Below, one piece after another: positions 1-6,321 of a stretch of 20,680 nucleotides of DNA. Under the pieces are notes generated by a model, which saw only the letters and a program-made list of their open reading frames with translations, was not told where the DNA came from and searched no databases. The stretch spans positions 1-20,680 of IMG/VR virus record IMGVR_UViG_3300020171_000149. One strand, 5' to 3'. The stretch is from a virus. The position numbers and the translations under genes are program-made. Numbering within the stretch: the stretch's first letter is position 1; each line of letters starts with the position of its first letter.

Positions 1-42
1 GTTTTCGTTCGGCAGAACAGCACCGTTATTGTCTTCCGACAT
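1..42 (-). CDS. 5' end of a leftward gene, cut by the window edge
   Basis: Fourteen codons are visible, beginning MSEDNNGAVL and running off the left edge. The start is supported by the AT-rich leader and by a stem-loop (58-73) ending 15 nt before it, an arrangement seen before many genes here. It lies downstream of portal in the leftward operon, where scaffold, protease or capsid genes are common, but too little is visible to assign a product. Confidence 0.5.
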   Translation of the reverse strand, partial: MSEDNNGAVLPNEN

Positions 43-57
43 AAGTTAATTTATTAT

Positions 58-73
58 AGAGCTTATTTGCTCT
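58..73 (-). promoter_or_regulatory. Start-proximal stem-loop before the gene at 42
   Basis: On the minus strand AGAGC pairs with GCTCT around the 6-nt loop aaataa. It ends 15 nt before the ATG at 42 and is followed by an A/T-only spacer with no Shine-Dalgarno sequence. The same stem with a near-identical loop precedes the rightward gene at 20022. Confidence 0.6.
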
Positions 74-85
74 TAATCATTTTAA

Positions 86-202
86 GGAGTTTAGTCTCCA
101 ATTCGCACCAAAAAACTGACGCGAGAGGTGTCAGCCAGAGATAGATAGTAAGTTCGCAAAAACCATCAAAAGCTCTAGCTAACAGCTTTCGAGTGCGAAC
201 TT
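86..202. ncRNA. Multi-helix structured intergenic element
   Basis: This gap between two leftward genes holds several exact inverted repeats: GGAG/CTCC (86-89/96-99), TTCGCAC/GTGCGAA (102-108/193-199), CTGAC/GTCAG (116-120/130-134), AAGTTCGC/GCGAACTT (150-157/195-202) and AAAGCT/AGCTTT (169-174/184-189). The second and fourth share one arm, so they are alternative folds. It contains GATAGATAGT on the plus strand, as does the element at 20518-20678. Transcription of the leftward operon would put it in a minus-strand RNA, but that match leaves the strand open. No known RNA family is recognised. Confidence 0.5.
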
Positions 203-211
203 ATGAATTGT

Positions 212-439
212 TTAGGTTAAGTCTCTTTTAATTCCTGATACGGTATTACCTTTGTTAAAACCAACTTCTTTTAAGAACTCCACCAGTAATTCGTATGCTT
301 TACGGTTAGCAAGACTGTTGATTGCTATTGTCTGAAAGTCACTAGATATGGGGAAGTCAAGTAATAAATCATCTAGTTTGCCTTTTATCAGTTCTTCTAC
401 TTCTGCCCATTCTTCGTGTAGTGTTATGTTTTGTATCAT
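212..439 (-). CDS. Small phage protein of unknown function
   Basis: A 75-residue acidic, soluble protein with no signal or membrane segment. It starts two bases after the portal stop, so it is almost certainly co-transcribed and translated in the leftward packaging operon. Residues from about 40 (ending AYELLVEFLKEVGF) look helical. No family is recognised. The position directly after portal suggests a head or assembly accessory protein, but that is inference from synteny only. Confidence 0.65.
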   Translation of the reverse strand: MIQNITLHEEWAEVEELIKGKLDDLLLDFPISSDFQTIAINSLANRKAYELLVEFLKEVGFNKGNTVSGIKRDLT

Positions 440-441
440 AA

Positions 442-2223
442 TTATTGTGCTAATTGTGGTACTGGCATTCCACCAGCTAATTGTCCAGCCATTGGTAATT
501 GCTGTGTTTGTGGTTTAGCGACTCTAAAATCTACATCGTTGAATCCGCTTATATCCATTATCTTTTGCATTGCTGGGTGTTCTAGCATTTCTGGATTACC
601 ACCAACCATTTGCATTATGGAAGCTAGTGTCTGCAATGTAGCTTGTTTGTTCATACTCTCACCTGTAATATCTACTTCAACTGATTTATCAAAGTCATAA
701 AACTTTTCTGGTACTTCAAAGTATAGATGTTCTTTTCCTTCCATTCTTTGAGATAAGATTTGTTGTGCCATATCAACCTCTTCTTGTGTTGGTTTTCTTC
801 CAGTGTTTAGAATGAAGTCTTTTATCTTTGAAAGCAGGTGATTTGATTTAAATCTCTCATTGACCCATTCCATCTCTTCTTTGTCTGTAAGCTCTAAAAT
901 ATGTTCCTTGTTAAGGTCTTTTGATAGTTCTGGGATAATCCAATCTTCAAATACTTCCTCTAGGAATAGACCAATGTTTTCTCTAACAAAGTCAAACAGC
1001 TTATTGGCATTTTGATTTATTAGCATTCCTAAACTAAATGGAGTTCCAGAAGGTAAACTTTCTCCAGTAGTAACTTCAAAGGAATTAGCTAAGTTATTAG
1101 CCAGAGCTTCTATTTCTTGACTTATAACATTGCTTTCGCCTATTCCTTTGTTGGTTGTATCAATACGAGCTAAATCACTCTTTACCTTTATAATATCGCC
1201 ATTTACTAGGTCTGTGAGTATATTACGAGCAACTGTTTCATCACCTGTCTGGAATAATACAAGGTTGGCTAGTTTGAGAGCTAACATTACTTGATTGATT
1301 TCTTCGTTCTTCATTATCTGGCTTTCTCTCAAATCTTCTATAATACCTACACCAAGCCAACGACCTTCTTCTCTATCGTAATGACATTCTTTGTAAGGGA
1401 TTTCTTTGATTTCTTTTTTAAACAGTAAGAGTCCTTCCTTCTCCGCTTCTTTATCAGTGTTGGCTTTAGTTCCTTTTTCAGGGCTTACAATAATATAATT
1501 TGCTAAAACAAACTTGTCTGGGTCACCTTCTTCTTTGAAGGTGGATTCTGGTATATCACCGTAGAACTCTTTGATGTGGATATATTGAGCAGTGCCTTTG
1601 TTTTGTTCTTCTGCTGTTGCATCAACATAGTTTTCTTTACGGAAGTCTCTGAATGATTTGATTGCTAGATTGATTTTATCTATATCCCAGCCTCGTTTTA
1701 CTTCTTGCTTTAGTTCCCAAGGAGTATAAAAATGGTCTTCTATAACCCAGCCAGACATCTTTAGGCTCTGTGCTGAAGGGTCGCATTTAAGGTTCTTTAG
1801 GTCAACTGGTCTAACAATTTCATCGCCAACTACCTTTTTAAGCACAAAAGTACCATACTTAGGTGTCTTCATTGCTATCTCATTGAATAGAATGCCTAGA
1901 CTTCTTTCTTTCATCCAGCGTCTTATATCTCGTCTCATCAACCAAGCCTTGTAATAATCTTTTGGATTCTTAGCTCGTATGTTAATGTCTTTGGTGTCTA
2001 GGTCAATGTTTTTGGCTGCGTTCTTAACTCTAGGTTTGCCGATGTTATAGAAAAACTTATAACCAAATTCATCAGTATTGCCATTACGGAACTTAGATGA
2101 ATAATATCTTTGGTTCTCTTTGATAGTTTCTAGTTGGTCAAAATTATAACCATCAACTATCTCTACTGGTGTATGTAGAAAGTCGTGTTCAAATTGTTCG
2201 ACTATTTGAAATATATTTTGCAT
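442..2223 (-). CDS. Phage portal protein
   Basis: A 593-residue protein of typical portal length and composition, just downstream of the large terminase, where portal genes usually sit. Portal proteins form the dodecameric ring at one capsid vertex through which DNA is packaged and ejected and to which terminase docks. Support here: size, position after TerL, charged N-terminal half, a mid-protein helical stretch around residues 290-345 (ESQIMKNEEINQVMLALKLA) with the amphipathic character of the portal stem region, and a low-complexity Gln/Pro/Gly-rich tail (PQTQQLPMAGQLAGGMP). No catalytic motif is expected. The start ATG follows an A/T-rich stretch without a Shine-Dalgarno sequence. The assignment rests on general sequence character and synteny. 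A minor head protein is the alternative, but length argues for portal. Confidence 0.85.
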   Translation of the reverse strand: MQNIFQIVEQFEHDFLHTPVEIVDGYNFDQLETIKENQRYYSSKFRNGNTDEFGYKFFYNIGKPRVKNAAKNIDLDTKDINIRAKNPKDYYKAWLMRRDIRRWMKERSLGILFNEIAMKTPKYGTFVLKKVVGDEIVRPVDLKNLKCDPSAQSLKMSGWVIEDHFYTPWELKQEVKRGWDIDKINLAIKSFRDFRKENYVDATAEEQNKGTAQYIHIKEFYGDIPESTFKEEGDPDKFVLANYIIVSPEKGTKANTDKEAEKEGLLLFKKEIKEIPYKECHYDREEGRWLGVGIIEDLRESQIMKNEEINQVMLALKLANLVLFQTGDETVARNILTDLVNGDIIKVKSDLARIDTTNKGIGESNVISQEIEALANNLANSFEVTTGESLPSGTPFSLGMLINQNANKLFDFVRENIGLFLEEVFEDWIIPELSKDLNKEHILELTDKEEMEWVNERFKSNHLLSKIKDFILNTGRKPTQEEVDMAQQILSQRMEGKEHLYFEVPEKFYDFDKSVEVDITGESMNKQATLQTLASIMQMVGGNPEMLEHPAMQKIMDISGFNDVDFRVAKPQTQQLPMAGQLAGGMPVPQLAQ

Positions 2224-2240
2224 ATTTTTGACACGAACTT

Positions 2241-2387
2241 TTAAGTTAATCTTTTATTAAATTTATCAACTCTTTTAGAGCGTTTTTTTCTTAATTCTTT
2301 TTCTCTTAGTTCTTTCATTCCTTCTTCTATCTCTCTTGCTACAGAGCGTCTACCAAACTTTGATTTCTTTTTAAACTTTTTAAGCAT
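2241..2387 (-). CDS. Small, very basic protein between TerL and portal
   Basis: A 48-residue ORF, MLKKFKKKSKFGRRSV... to ...KFNKRLT, overlapping the end of the TerL gene by 8 nt and ending 17 nt before the portal start. It fills the only gap between the two large genes, and its overlapping start fits the style of this operon. It is about 45 percent Lys/Arg with an alternating Lys/Glu helical centre, so nucleic-acid or terminase/portal contact is possible but unproven. No family is recognised. Confidence 0.6.
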   Translation of the reverse strand: MLKKFKKKSKFGRRSVAREIEEGMKELREKELRKKRSKRVDKFNKRLT

Positions 2388-3681
2388 AACGATTGTCTTG
2401 ATTCTTTAAGCGATTGTATTGTTTTCTATAAAACTCTGATTCACTTCTCTCTGTGAAGTCGTTTGTCATATTTTCCCAGACAAGAGAACAATATCTGTGT
2501 ATATCTGCTTTATGATTAGTCCAATCGTGGTAAGGTTCTTCAATAAACATTCCTCTTTTTTCATCCCAGCGTTGTCTGTATTGACTAATAGCGTCAAGCC
2601 AGAAAGAGCAGTTACCTGTGTCAACCCATAATCTATTAAATAAAAGCCTTCCTTGTTCTATGCCGTGTCCAACTCTCATACTAGGAACGACTTCAAAATC
2701 TATTCCTAAGTCTTTTGCTGTGTCTAATTTTGTTTTACCAGTTCCTTGTTCTGTGTGATTTATATCGTGAGGTGCAAAGTGTTTTCCGTAAAGGTAAGGT
2801 CGTTCTTGTAGTATCTTTATAGCCTGTGGTAAACCGTCTTTGTTGCTTCCTTCCCAGTAATCAATCATTCTTACTTCATTGCCTGTTGCTTGATAGAATC
2901 CTATTGCTAGGTTGCTTCCTACGCCTAAATCCCAGACTGTATGTACTGCTAATTGCTCGTCATAAGGAACTACTTTAAATCTACCTGATCTATGTAATTC
3001 TCCTATCTGTCTAGCGTAGTAAGCTCCTTTTATGGAAGATTCAAAGCTACAATACCATTCTTGTTCAAACTCATCTTCGCTCATTGTGTTTCTTGCTTGC
3101 TCAAGCTCTTTAGGGTCAATTAAACCAGTGTCATCTACTGTTAATTTAAGTGAAAGCCAATCTTCTTTTTGTAGTCCTTCGTTATATAATCTATGAAACT
3201 CGTTTTTTCCTTTTGGTGTTCCAATCCAGATAGCGTAACCTTTGTGGTCTGCTAAAGCTGGTCTAATAATTTCTGAAAAGATATTGCTAGGTTGTTGACT
3301 ATATTCGTCAAAGATTACTCCCCATAATCCTATACCACGAAGAGAGTCTGGATTGTCTGCACCGTATAATGTTATTCTACTACCATTTTTAAAATCTGCT
3401 CTTAGTTCTGATTCATTAAACTTTACGCCATCTATTTTACCAGCGTATTCTTTTAAAATATCCCAAGCAACATTTTTACTCTGCTTGTAGGTTGGAGCTA
3501 TATAAGCAAATTTTGTCTTTTTGTTTTGTACTGCATCTCTGATAAGATGATTCAGGCAAGCTACTGTTTTTCCACTTCTTCTATGTGCAACTACTACCTT
3601 CCACCTTAGTTTACTCTCGTGAAGTATCTTAGTCCAAATCCTCGGAGTGTAAATTATTATCTTTGTAGTTTCCCCAGTCAT
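2380..3681 (-). CDS. terL: Terminase large subunit (packaging ATPase-nuclease)
   Basis: A 433-residue protein that would drive ATP-dependent DNA packaging and cut the concatemer. In order: Walker A VAHRRSGKT (about 31-39), Walker B GVIFDE with the catalytic Glu (about 121-126), a coupling motif IWIGTPKG (about 151-158), then an RNase H-like nuclease domain with acidic residues in VWDLG (Asp251), APHD (about 303-306) and HKADIHRY (about 390-397). Length matches compact TerL proteins. Its start lies inside the end of the upstream terS gene (53-nt overlap), implying translational coupling. It acts at the portal vertex with TerS. Nothing is missing, so it should be active. Confidence 0.96.
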   Translation of the reverse strand: MTGETTKIIIYTPRIWTKILHESKLRWKVVVAHRRSGKTVACLNHLIRDAVQNKKTKFAYIAPTYKQSKNVAWDILKEYAGKIDGVKFNESELRADFKNGSRITLYGADNPDSLRGIGLWGVIFDEYSQQPSNIFSEIIRPALADHKGYAIWIGTPKGKNEFHRLYNEGLQKEDWLSLKLTVDDTGLIDPKELEQARNTMSEDEFEQEWYCSFESSIKGAYYARQIGELHRSGRFKVVPYDEQLAVHTVWDLGVGSNLAIGFYQATGNEVRMIDYWEGSNKDGLPQAIKILQERPYLYGKHFAPHDINHTEQGTGKTKLDTAKDLGIDFEVVPSMRVGHGIEQGRLLFNRLWVDTGNCSFWLDAISQYRQRWDEKRGMFIEEPYHDWTNHKADIHRYCSLVWENMTNDFTERSESEFYRKQYNRLKNQDNRYA

Positions 3682-4069
3682 AGAAATTATTTATTGTAAG
3701 ACTATCTTGTTCAATTCTTTTCTTCAATGTATTGTACTCTTTTATTGCTCCCAATTTTGTTTTTAGGTCTGCGTGTTGGTTTATGAGAAAAAGATGTTGC
3801 TTATCTACATTTTGTTCATTAAAACCACCTTCTTCTAACAATTCGTTTATTCTATTGACTATGTTAATCTTTGTTAATAGTTGACTTGCACTACTTCTAG
3901 CACTTGCGTAAGCTCCTTTTTTAGTTAAATCTATTTCATAAATCTCTATATATGTTTGTGTTCCATTACCAAAAAACTCCTTATCTCCATTTACATAGGT
4001 TTGACAAAATGCCTCGTGTTTTGCATTAAGGAGTGGTGCATTTTTTTTTGTTCTTTTAGTAGTTCCCAT
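3629..4069 (-). CDS. terS: Terminase small subunit
   Basis: A 146-residue protein directly upstream of and overlapping TerL. The N-terminal half has the pattern of small terminases: LNAKHEAFCQTYV, then GNGTQTYIEIY, then AYASARSSASQLLT and INIVNRINELLEE, i.e. a helix-turn-helix-like DNA-recognition region. The region QHADLKTKLGAIKEYNTLKKRI (about 105-126) is the usual helical oligomerisation segment. TerS recognises the packaging site and regulates TerL. No pac site was identified here. Confidence 0.9.
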   Translation of the reverse strand: MGTTKRTKKNAPLLNAKHEAFCQTYVNGDKEFFGNGTQTYIEIYEIDLTKKGAYASARSSASQLLTKINIVNRINELLEEGGFNEQNVDKQHLFLINQHADLKTKLGAIKEYNTLKKRIEQDSLTINNFYDWGNYKDNNLHSEDLD

Positions 4070-4070
4070 A

Positions 4071-4265
4071 TCATATTGTTTTCTTTTTTCTACTATAGAA
4101 TATTGGTTTCTTGTATTTTTTATTTAGTTTTTTGTCTAGGTAGATATAAAAATCTTTTAAGTTCTCTATGGTGTTGTGTTCACATTCTTCTAGTAAGCCG
4201 TTTTCAATTAACACAGAACCGCACCTTGAACACATTACATTGAACTTAAGTCGTTCGTCTTTCAT
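4071..4265 (-). CDS. Small Cys-rich protein
   Basis: Using the ATG at 4265, whose ATGA overlaps the TGA stop of the upstream gene, the product is 64 residues (MKDERLKFNVMCSRCGSVL...). A longer reading from 4304 exists, but it would overlap the upstream gene by 43 nt. The CSRCG and later CEH groups suggest a single small zinc site; the C-terminus is strongly basic (KKYKKPIFYSRKKKTI). It ends one base before the terS start. Function unknown. Confidence 0.65.
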   Translation of the reverse strand: MKDERLKFNVMCSRCGSVLIENGLLEECEHNTIENLKDFYIYLDKKLNKKYKKPIFYSRKKKTI

Positions 4266-4498
4266 ACAATCAAAGGCTCTGGGACATCTGTTTGGTATAT
4301 CCATTTGCCTTCTTCTACTCTTAGGAGGTCATAGAATGGGTTGTATTCTTCTGTAATGGTGTTTTTACCTGGGTAATAGTTGCAGATAAGGAACTCTTGG
4401 TCGTAGTGCTTGAGCTTAACTACTTCGCCTAATGGATATTTATAGACTACTGATTGTTTCTTTTTTTGTTCTTCTAGTTGTTCTGGTGTTTTTTCCAT
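4262..4498 (-). CDS. Small phage protein of unknown function
   Basis: A 78-residue protein. The N-terminus is polar and helical (TPEQLEEQKKKQ). It is followed by a compact beta-like segment (YPLGEVVKLKHYDQEFLICNYYPG) ending with WIYQTDVPEPLIV, which resembles small SH3-like barrel proteins but is not assignable. It starts one base after the upstream gene ends and overlaps the next by ATGA, so it belongs to the leftward operon. Confidence 0.7.
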   Translation of the reverse strand: MEKTPEQLEEQKKKQSVVYKYPLGEVVKLKHYDQEFLICNYYPGKNTITEEYNPFYDLLRVEEGKWIYQTDVPEPLIV

Positions 4499-4499
4499 A

Positions 4500-4769
4500 T
4501 TATTTTTTAGGTGATAAGTCTTCTACTTCTACTTTTTTAACTTCTATAATTCCAGACGCAAGGTTAATCATAAATTGAGCTCCTTTTTCTACTTTGTATT
4601 CTTCTGCTAATATATTCAGATAGTTCTGGTATTCGTTCTCAAGTAGTTTGGTGGTTAAACGCTGTTGGTCTATGATTTGCGCTCTTAATTGAAGATTGCG
4701 TAGTTCTTGGTCGCTTACTTTTGGTTTGTTTTTGTCTCTTTTTTGAGCAAGTTTGTCTAGTTTTACCAT
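4500..4769 (-). CDS. Small coiled-coil protein
   Basis: An 89-residue, highly charged protein. Residues about 15-60 read as a continuous amphipathic helix (QELRNLQLRAQIIDQQRLT), then a short hydrophobic segment (QFMINLASGIIEV) and an acidic-basic tail. No catalytic motif. It is packed between neighbours with gaps of 1-4 nt in the leftward operon. Structural accessory roles are possible, but none can be assigned. Confidence 0.7.
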   Translation of the reverse strand: MVKLDKLAQKRDKNKPKVSDQELRNLQLRAQIIDQQRLTTKLLENEYQNYLNILAEEYKVEKGAQFMINLASGIIEVKKVEVEDLSPKK

Positions 4770-4773
4770 ATTT

Positions 4774-5019
4774 TTAGAGTTTAATTATATTTTCTATGAT
4801 TTTAAAAATTGCTATTGCGTAAAGTATTAGTGCAGTAGTAAAAACAAAGAAGTAAATCTTGTCTATTCTTTCTGCTTTTTTCTCGCAGTTCTTGCAGTTT
4901 ATTACCACCACCTCATCCCCTCTTTCCGTGCCGTAATAAGCCTCTTGCGCTTCTTCTTTTCTGCATTCTGGACACTTGGGGGTTTCTCTAATTTGTGATT
5001 CTGATTCTTGGTCTGCCAT
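4774..5019 (-). CDS. Zinc-ribbon protein with C-terminal membrane segment
   Basis: An 81-residue protein. Two Cys pairs, CPECR (about 16-20) and CKNC (about 42-45), form a likely zinc ribbon. Residues about 55-78 (YFFVFTTALILYAIAIF) are a single membrane-spanning helix. This makes it an N-in membrane-anchored zinc-ribbon protein, a type also seen at 9186-9647. Its first 118 nt overlap another frame (4902-5087), which also looks coding. Function unknown. Confidence 0.7.
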   Translation of the reverse strand: MADQESESQIRETPKCPECRKEEAQEAYYGTERGDEVVVINCKNCEKKAERIDKIYFFVFTTALILYAIAIFKIIENIIKL

Positions 5020-5087
5020 TCGGAGTAAAATTTATCTTTTAGTAAATCTTGTACTTCGGGACTGATTAGGTCTTTGACTAATGCCAT
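4902..5087 (-). CDS. Overlapping small ORF of unknown function
   Basis: A 61-residue ORF. The first 25 residues (MALVKDLISPEVQDLLKDKF) look like normal protein; the rest is Lys-rich and lies in the alternative frame of the next gene. Its start lies 10 nt inside the end of the membrane ORF at 5078-5191, consistent with coupled translation. Either this is a true overlapping pair, or one gene was split by a frameshift near 5019 that would join this N-terminus to the zinc ribbon. Confidence 0.45.
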   Translation of the reverse strand: MALVKDLISPEVQDLLKDKFYSEWQTKNQNHKLEKPPSVQNAEKKKRKRLITARKEGMRWW

Positions 5088-5191
5088 ATATTTCCATTAA
5101 AGACTGTTATCATAAAATATATCCAGACTGCTATTACTAGAGAGAACACTAAAAGTAATGCTGGTGTTCCTATTGGCTCTTGGTAGGACAT
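5078..5191 (-). CDS. Tiny membrane protein, first gene of the leftward operon
   Basis: A 37-residue ORF, MSYQEPIGTP followed by one long hydrophobic helix (ALLLVFSLVIAVWIYFMITV) and a short tail. The ATG lies 9 nt after the terminal helix of the structured leader element 5201-5280. The composition is that of a single-span membrane peptide. It is the first ORF after the leftward promoter. A holin or other membrane role is possible but not shown. Confidence 0.55.
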   Translation of the reverse strand: MSYQEPIGTPALLLVFSLVIAVWIYFMITVFNGNIWH

Positions 5192-5200
5192 ATTATTTAC

Positions 5201-5280
5201 AATCAAGGGCAGGTAAACTACAGGGTTTGCCCTTGTTGAATCTCTATACAGTATTAGAGCTTCCTTAATTACCCTTGATT
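5201..5280 (-). ncRNA. Structured element at the end of the leftward leader
   Basis: AATCAAGGG (5201-5209) is exactly complementary to CCCTTGATT (5272-5280). The same arm can pair locally instead: CAAGGGCA (5204-5211) with TGCCCTTG (5228-5235). An inner hairpin CTCTA/TAGAG lies near 5242-5259. The two long pairings exclude each other, so this looks like a two-state switch just upstream of the first leftward start codon. Confidence 0.5.
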
Positions 5281-5390
5281 ATAAATTATAGTTCAGAAAT
5301 TATTTTTACCTGCTCTCATTAGTTTTGCTCTGGCTTGTTGCCATATTTTTATTTTCCGCACAATCTAGTTATGCGTTTATCATCCAAAAT

Positions 5391-5419
5391 AAAAAAAGGC
5401 AAAACTTAATAAGCTTACC
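5391..5419 (-). terminator. Terminator-like hairpin in the leftward leader
   Basis: On the minus strand GGTAAG...TTTTGCC pairs (with G-U pairs and a one-base bulge) around a short loop and is followed directly by seven Ts, then ATTTT. It sits about 180 nt after the predicted start of leftward transcription and 200 nt before the first gene, so it would act as an attenuator. Its 5' arm GTAAGC is also complementary to upstream GCTTAC (5529-5524 on the minus strand), a possible antiterminator pairing. Confidence 0.45.
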
Positions 5420-5446
5420 CTCGGTTTAAAAATGTTTTGTTTTGAT

Positions 5447-5579
5447 ATGCCATAGCAAGCGGGAAATTACGGCATTAAAATACACCTGATACTTTCAACC
5501 AACTCCACTATCTAAGCCTTGGTGTAAGCCTGAGCCGACACTAGGTAACGATACCGAAGCCATTGCTTATGATTGAAAG
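5447..5579 (-). ncRNA. Folded 5' leader of the leftward transcript
   Basis: Exact complementary pairs: ATGCC/GGCAT (5447-5451/5471-5475), TACACC/GGTGTA (5481-5486/5521-5526), CTTTCAA/TTGAAAG (5492-5498/5573-5579) and GGTA/TACC (5544-5547/5552-5555), plus CATAGCAA with TTGCTTATG (one bulge; 5451-5458/5563-5571). Some of these cross, so pseudoknots or alternative folds are implied. It begins within about 20 nt of the predicted transcription start and has no ORF. With 5391-5419 it would form a sensor-plus-terminator leader. The rest of 5281-5446 is AT-rich with no gene seen. Confidence 0.45.
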
Positions 5580-5602
5580 AACTAGGAGTAATTTCTACGA
5601 GT

Positions 5603-5631
5603 ATTATAGTACAAAAAAAATGTTTTGTCAA
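5603..5631 (-). promoter_or_regulatory. Leftward promoter, perfect sigma70-type consensus
   Basis: On the minus strand, TTGACA (5631-5626), a 17-nt spacer and TATAAT (5608-5603). It points at the packaging operon, with a leader of about 400 nt before the first ATG. It is back-to-back with the rightward promoter at 5669, with a DnaA-box-like inverted repeat between them. Confidence 0.85.
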
Positions 5632-5637
5632 GTTTAC

Positions 5638-5660
5638 TGTGGATAAAAAAGTTATCCACT
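5638..5660. promoter_or_regulatory. DnaA-box-like inverted repeat between divergent promoters
   Basis: GTGGATAA (5639-5646) and TTATCCAC (5652-5659) form a perfect 8-bp inverted repeat with a 5-nt centre. Read with its flanking T, the left half is an exact DnaA box (TTATCCACA on the minus strand). The repeat is 6 nt from the leftward -35 and 9 nt from the rightward -35. It could be an operator, a replication origin element, or both. Confidence 0.65.
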
Positions 5661-5668
5661 TCCTACTC

Positions 5669-5697
5669 TTGACAGACTAGTTTGATTATGATATACT
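5669..5697 (+). promoter_or_regulatory. Rightward promoter P1
   Basis: TTGACA (5669-5674), a 17-nt spacer, TATACT (5692-5697). The -10 box is embedded in an inverted repeat, ATATAC-tag-GTATAT (5691-5705), a possible repressor site. The 10-mer TTATCCACTT begins exactly 17 nt before the -35, as at promoter P2. It would transcribe the membrane protein gene at 5801. Confidence 0.8.
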
Positions 5698-5707
5698 AGG
5701 TATATAG

Positions 5708-5739
5708 AGATTTGGAAGAGGTAATACCAAACCAAATCT
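5708..5739 (+). promoter_or_regulatory. Leader hairpin after P1
   Basis: AGATTTGG (5708-5715) pairs exactly with CCAAATCT (5732-5739), with a small GGT/ACC pairing in the loop. It starts only a few bases after the predicted transcription start, so it would cap the 5' end of the transcript. It has no U-tract, so it is not a terminator. A second hairpin, ATAAAAG/CTTTTAT, runs into the ATG at 5801 and could mask it. Confidence 0.5.
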
Positions 5740-5800
5740 ATCAGCGCGAAAAACAACTACACGAGTATGCTTTTAATAAACTGATAAAAGAAAACCTTTT

Positions 5801-6028
5801 ATGAAAACTAGAAAATACAATACACCAACACCAAGATACCTGTTTGAGACAAGATATTTCCTTGAATGGGTAAGACCTCGCTGTCAGTTCTTATTCTTAG
5901 CTTGGTTAATAGTAATGGGATTCTTATTCCTCTACACACAAAACTATTGTGAGATGTTAAAGTTAGACACTCTTGTAAGAGAGCAGGAAATGATAAATAA
6001 TTTAATGTTTAGAGTATTGTGGTTCTAG
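5801..6028 (+). CDS. Small single-span membrane protein
   Basis: A 75-residue protein, first gene of the rightward transcript. A basic N-terminus (MKTRKYNTPTPRYLFETRYF) precedes one hydrophobic span (FLFLAWLIVMGFLFLYT, about residues 31-47), then a helical tail. Positive-inside residues suggest N-in topology. There are two Cys and no motif. Early phage membrane proteins of this size often act on the host envelope (exclusion, lysis control), but no role can be assigned. The ATG is partly inside an AT-rich hairpin, which may limit translation. Confidence 0.65.
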   Translation: MKTRKYNTPTPRYLFETRYFLEWVRPRCQFLFLAWLIVMGFLFLYTQNYCEMLKLDTLVREQEMINNLMFRVLWF

Positions 6029-6038
6029 TAAGCTACCA

Positions 6039-6106
6039 CCAGTCTCAATCATTAGGTTCGCTACCGATGCGAAAGGCTCTGCCCTAGTGAGAAATGAAGG
6101 GACTGG
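6039..6106 (+). ncRNA. Compact three-way-junction structured element
   Basis: Closing stem CCAGTCTC/GGGACTGG (6039-6046/6099-6106, one G-U), second stem TCATTAGG/CCTAGTGA (6049-6056/6083-6090, one G-U), hairpin TTCGC/GCGAA (6057-6061/6069-6073) and a possible GGC/GCC hairpin (6075-6083). It is GC-richer than its surroundings and has no ORF. It lies between two small rightward genes and has no U-tract, so it is not a simple terminator. It matches no known RNA family I recognise. Confidence 0.55.
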
Positions 6107-6119
6107 CGATAACTTATTA

Positions 6120-6139
6120 ACTAACCTATAATAGAATAA
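6120..6139 (+). repeat. 20-bp direct repeat, copy 1
   Basis: ACTAACCTATAATAGAATAA is identical to 6317-6336. The two copies flank the small gene at 6145-6321; copy 2 overlaps its stop codon. Each holds TATAAT, but no good -35 was found at the correct distance. Confidence 0.8.
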
Positions 6140-6144
6140 ATAAT

Positions 6145-6321
6145 ATGCAAAATATAAAAAACTATATACTAACATTAGATAAAAAAGATTTAGAACAATT
6201 AGTTGAAGATTATTTTAGTTTAATGGATGGTGTATATCACGAAGGTGACTCAACATCTCCAAGCGAAGAAGAAATAAATAGAAGAGATAATCTTAATAAA
6301 AAATATGGTAGTTTTTACTAA
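6145..6321 (+). CDS. Small acidic protein flanked by direct repeats
   Basis: A 58-residue ORF, MQNIKNYILTLDKKDLEQLV to ...KKYGSFY. It is acidic, probably helical, with a Ser/Thr/Glu-rich centre. The AATAATATG start is typical of this genome. The gene is bracketed by two identical 20-bp repeats, suggesting that the unit (leader plus gene) could be duplicated or lost as a cassette. No family recognised. Confidence 0.6.
   Translation: MQNIKNYILTLDKKDLEQLVEDYFSLMDGVYHEGDSTSPSEEEINRRDNLNKKYGSFY

Noticed and set aside
431-700. Plus-strand open frame opposite portal
   Set aside because: Antisense to a clear portal gene; Cys/Ile-rich composition typical of a shadow frame; no rightward promoter or leader.
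3956-4356. Two plus-strand open frames opposite terS and small genes
   Set aside because: Low-complexity Cys/Phe/Ser/Leu sequence, antisense to well-supported leftward genes.
6127-6132. TATAAT in the 20-bp repeats as promoters
   Set aside because: No acceptable -35 sequence at 16-18 nt upstream for either copy.
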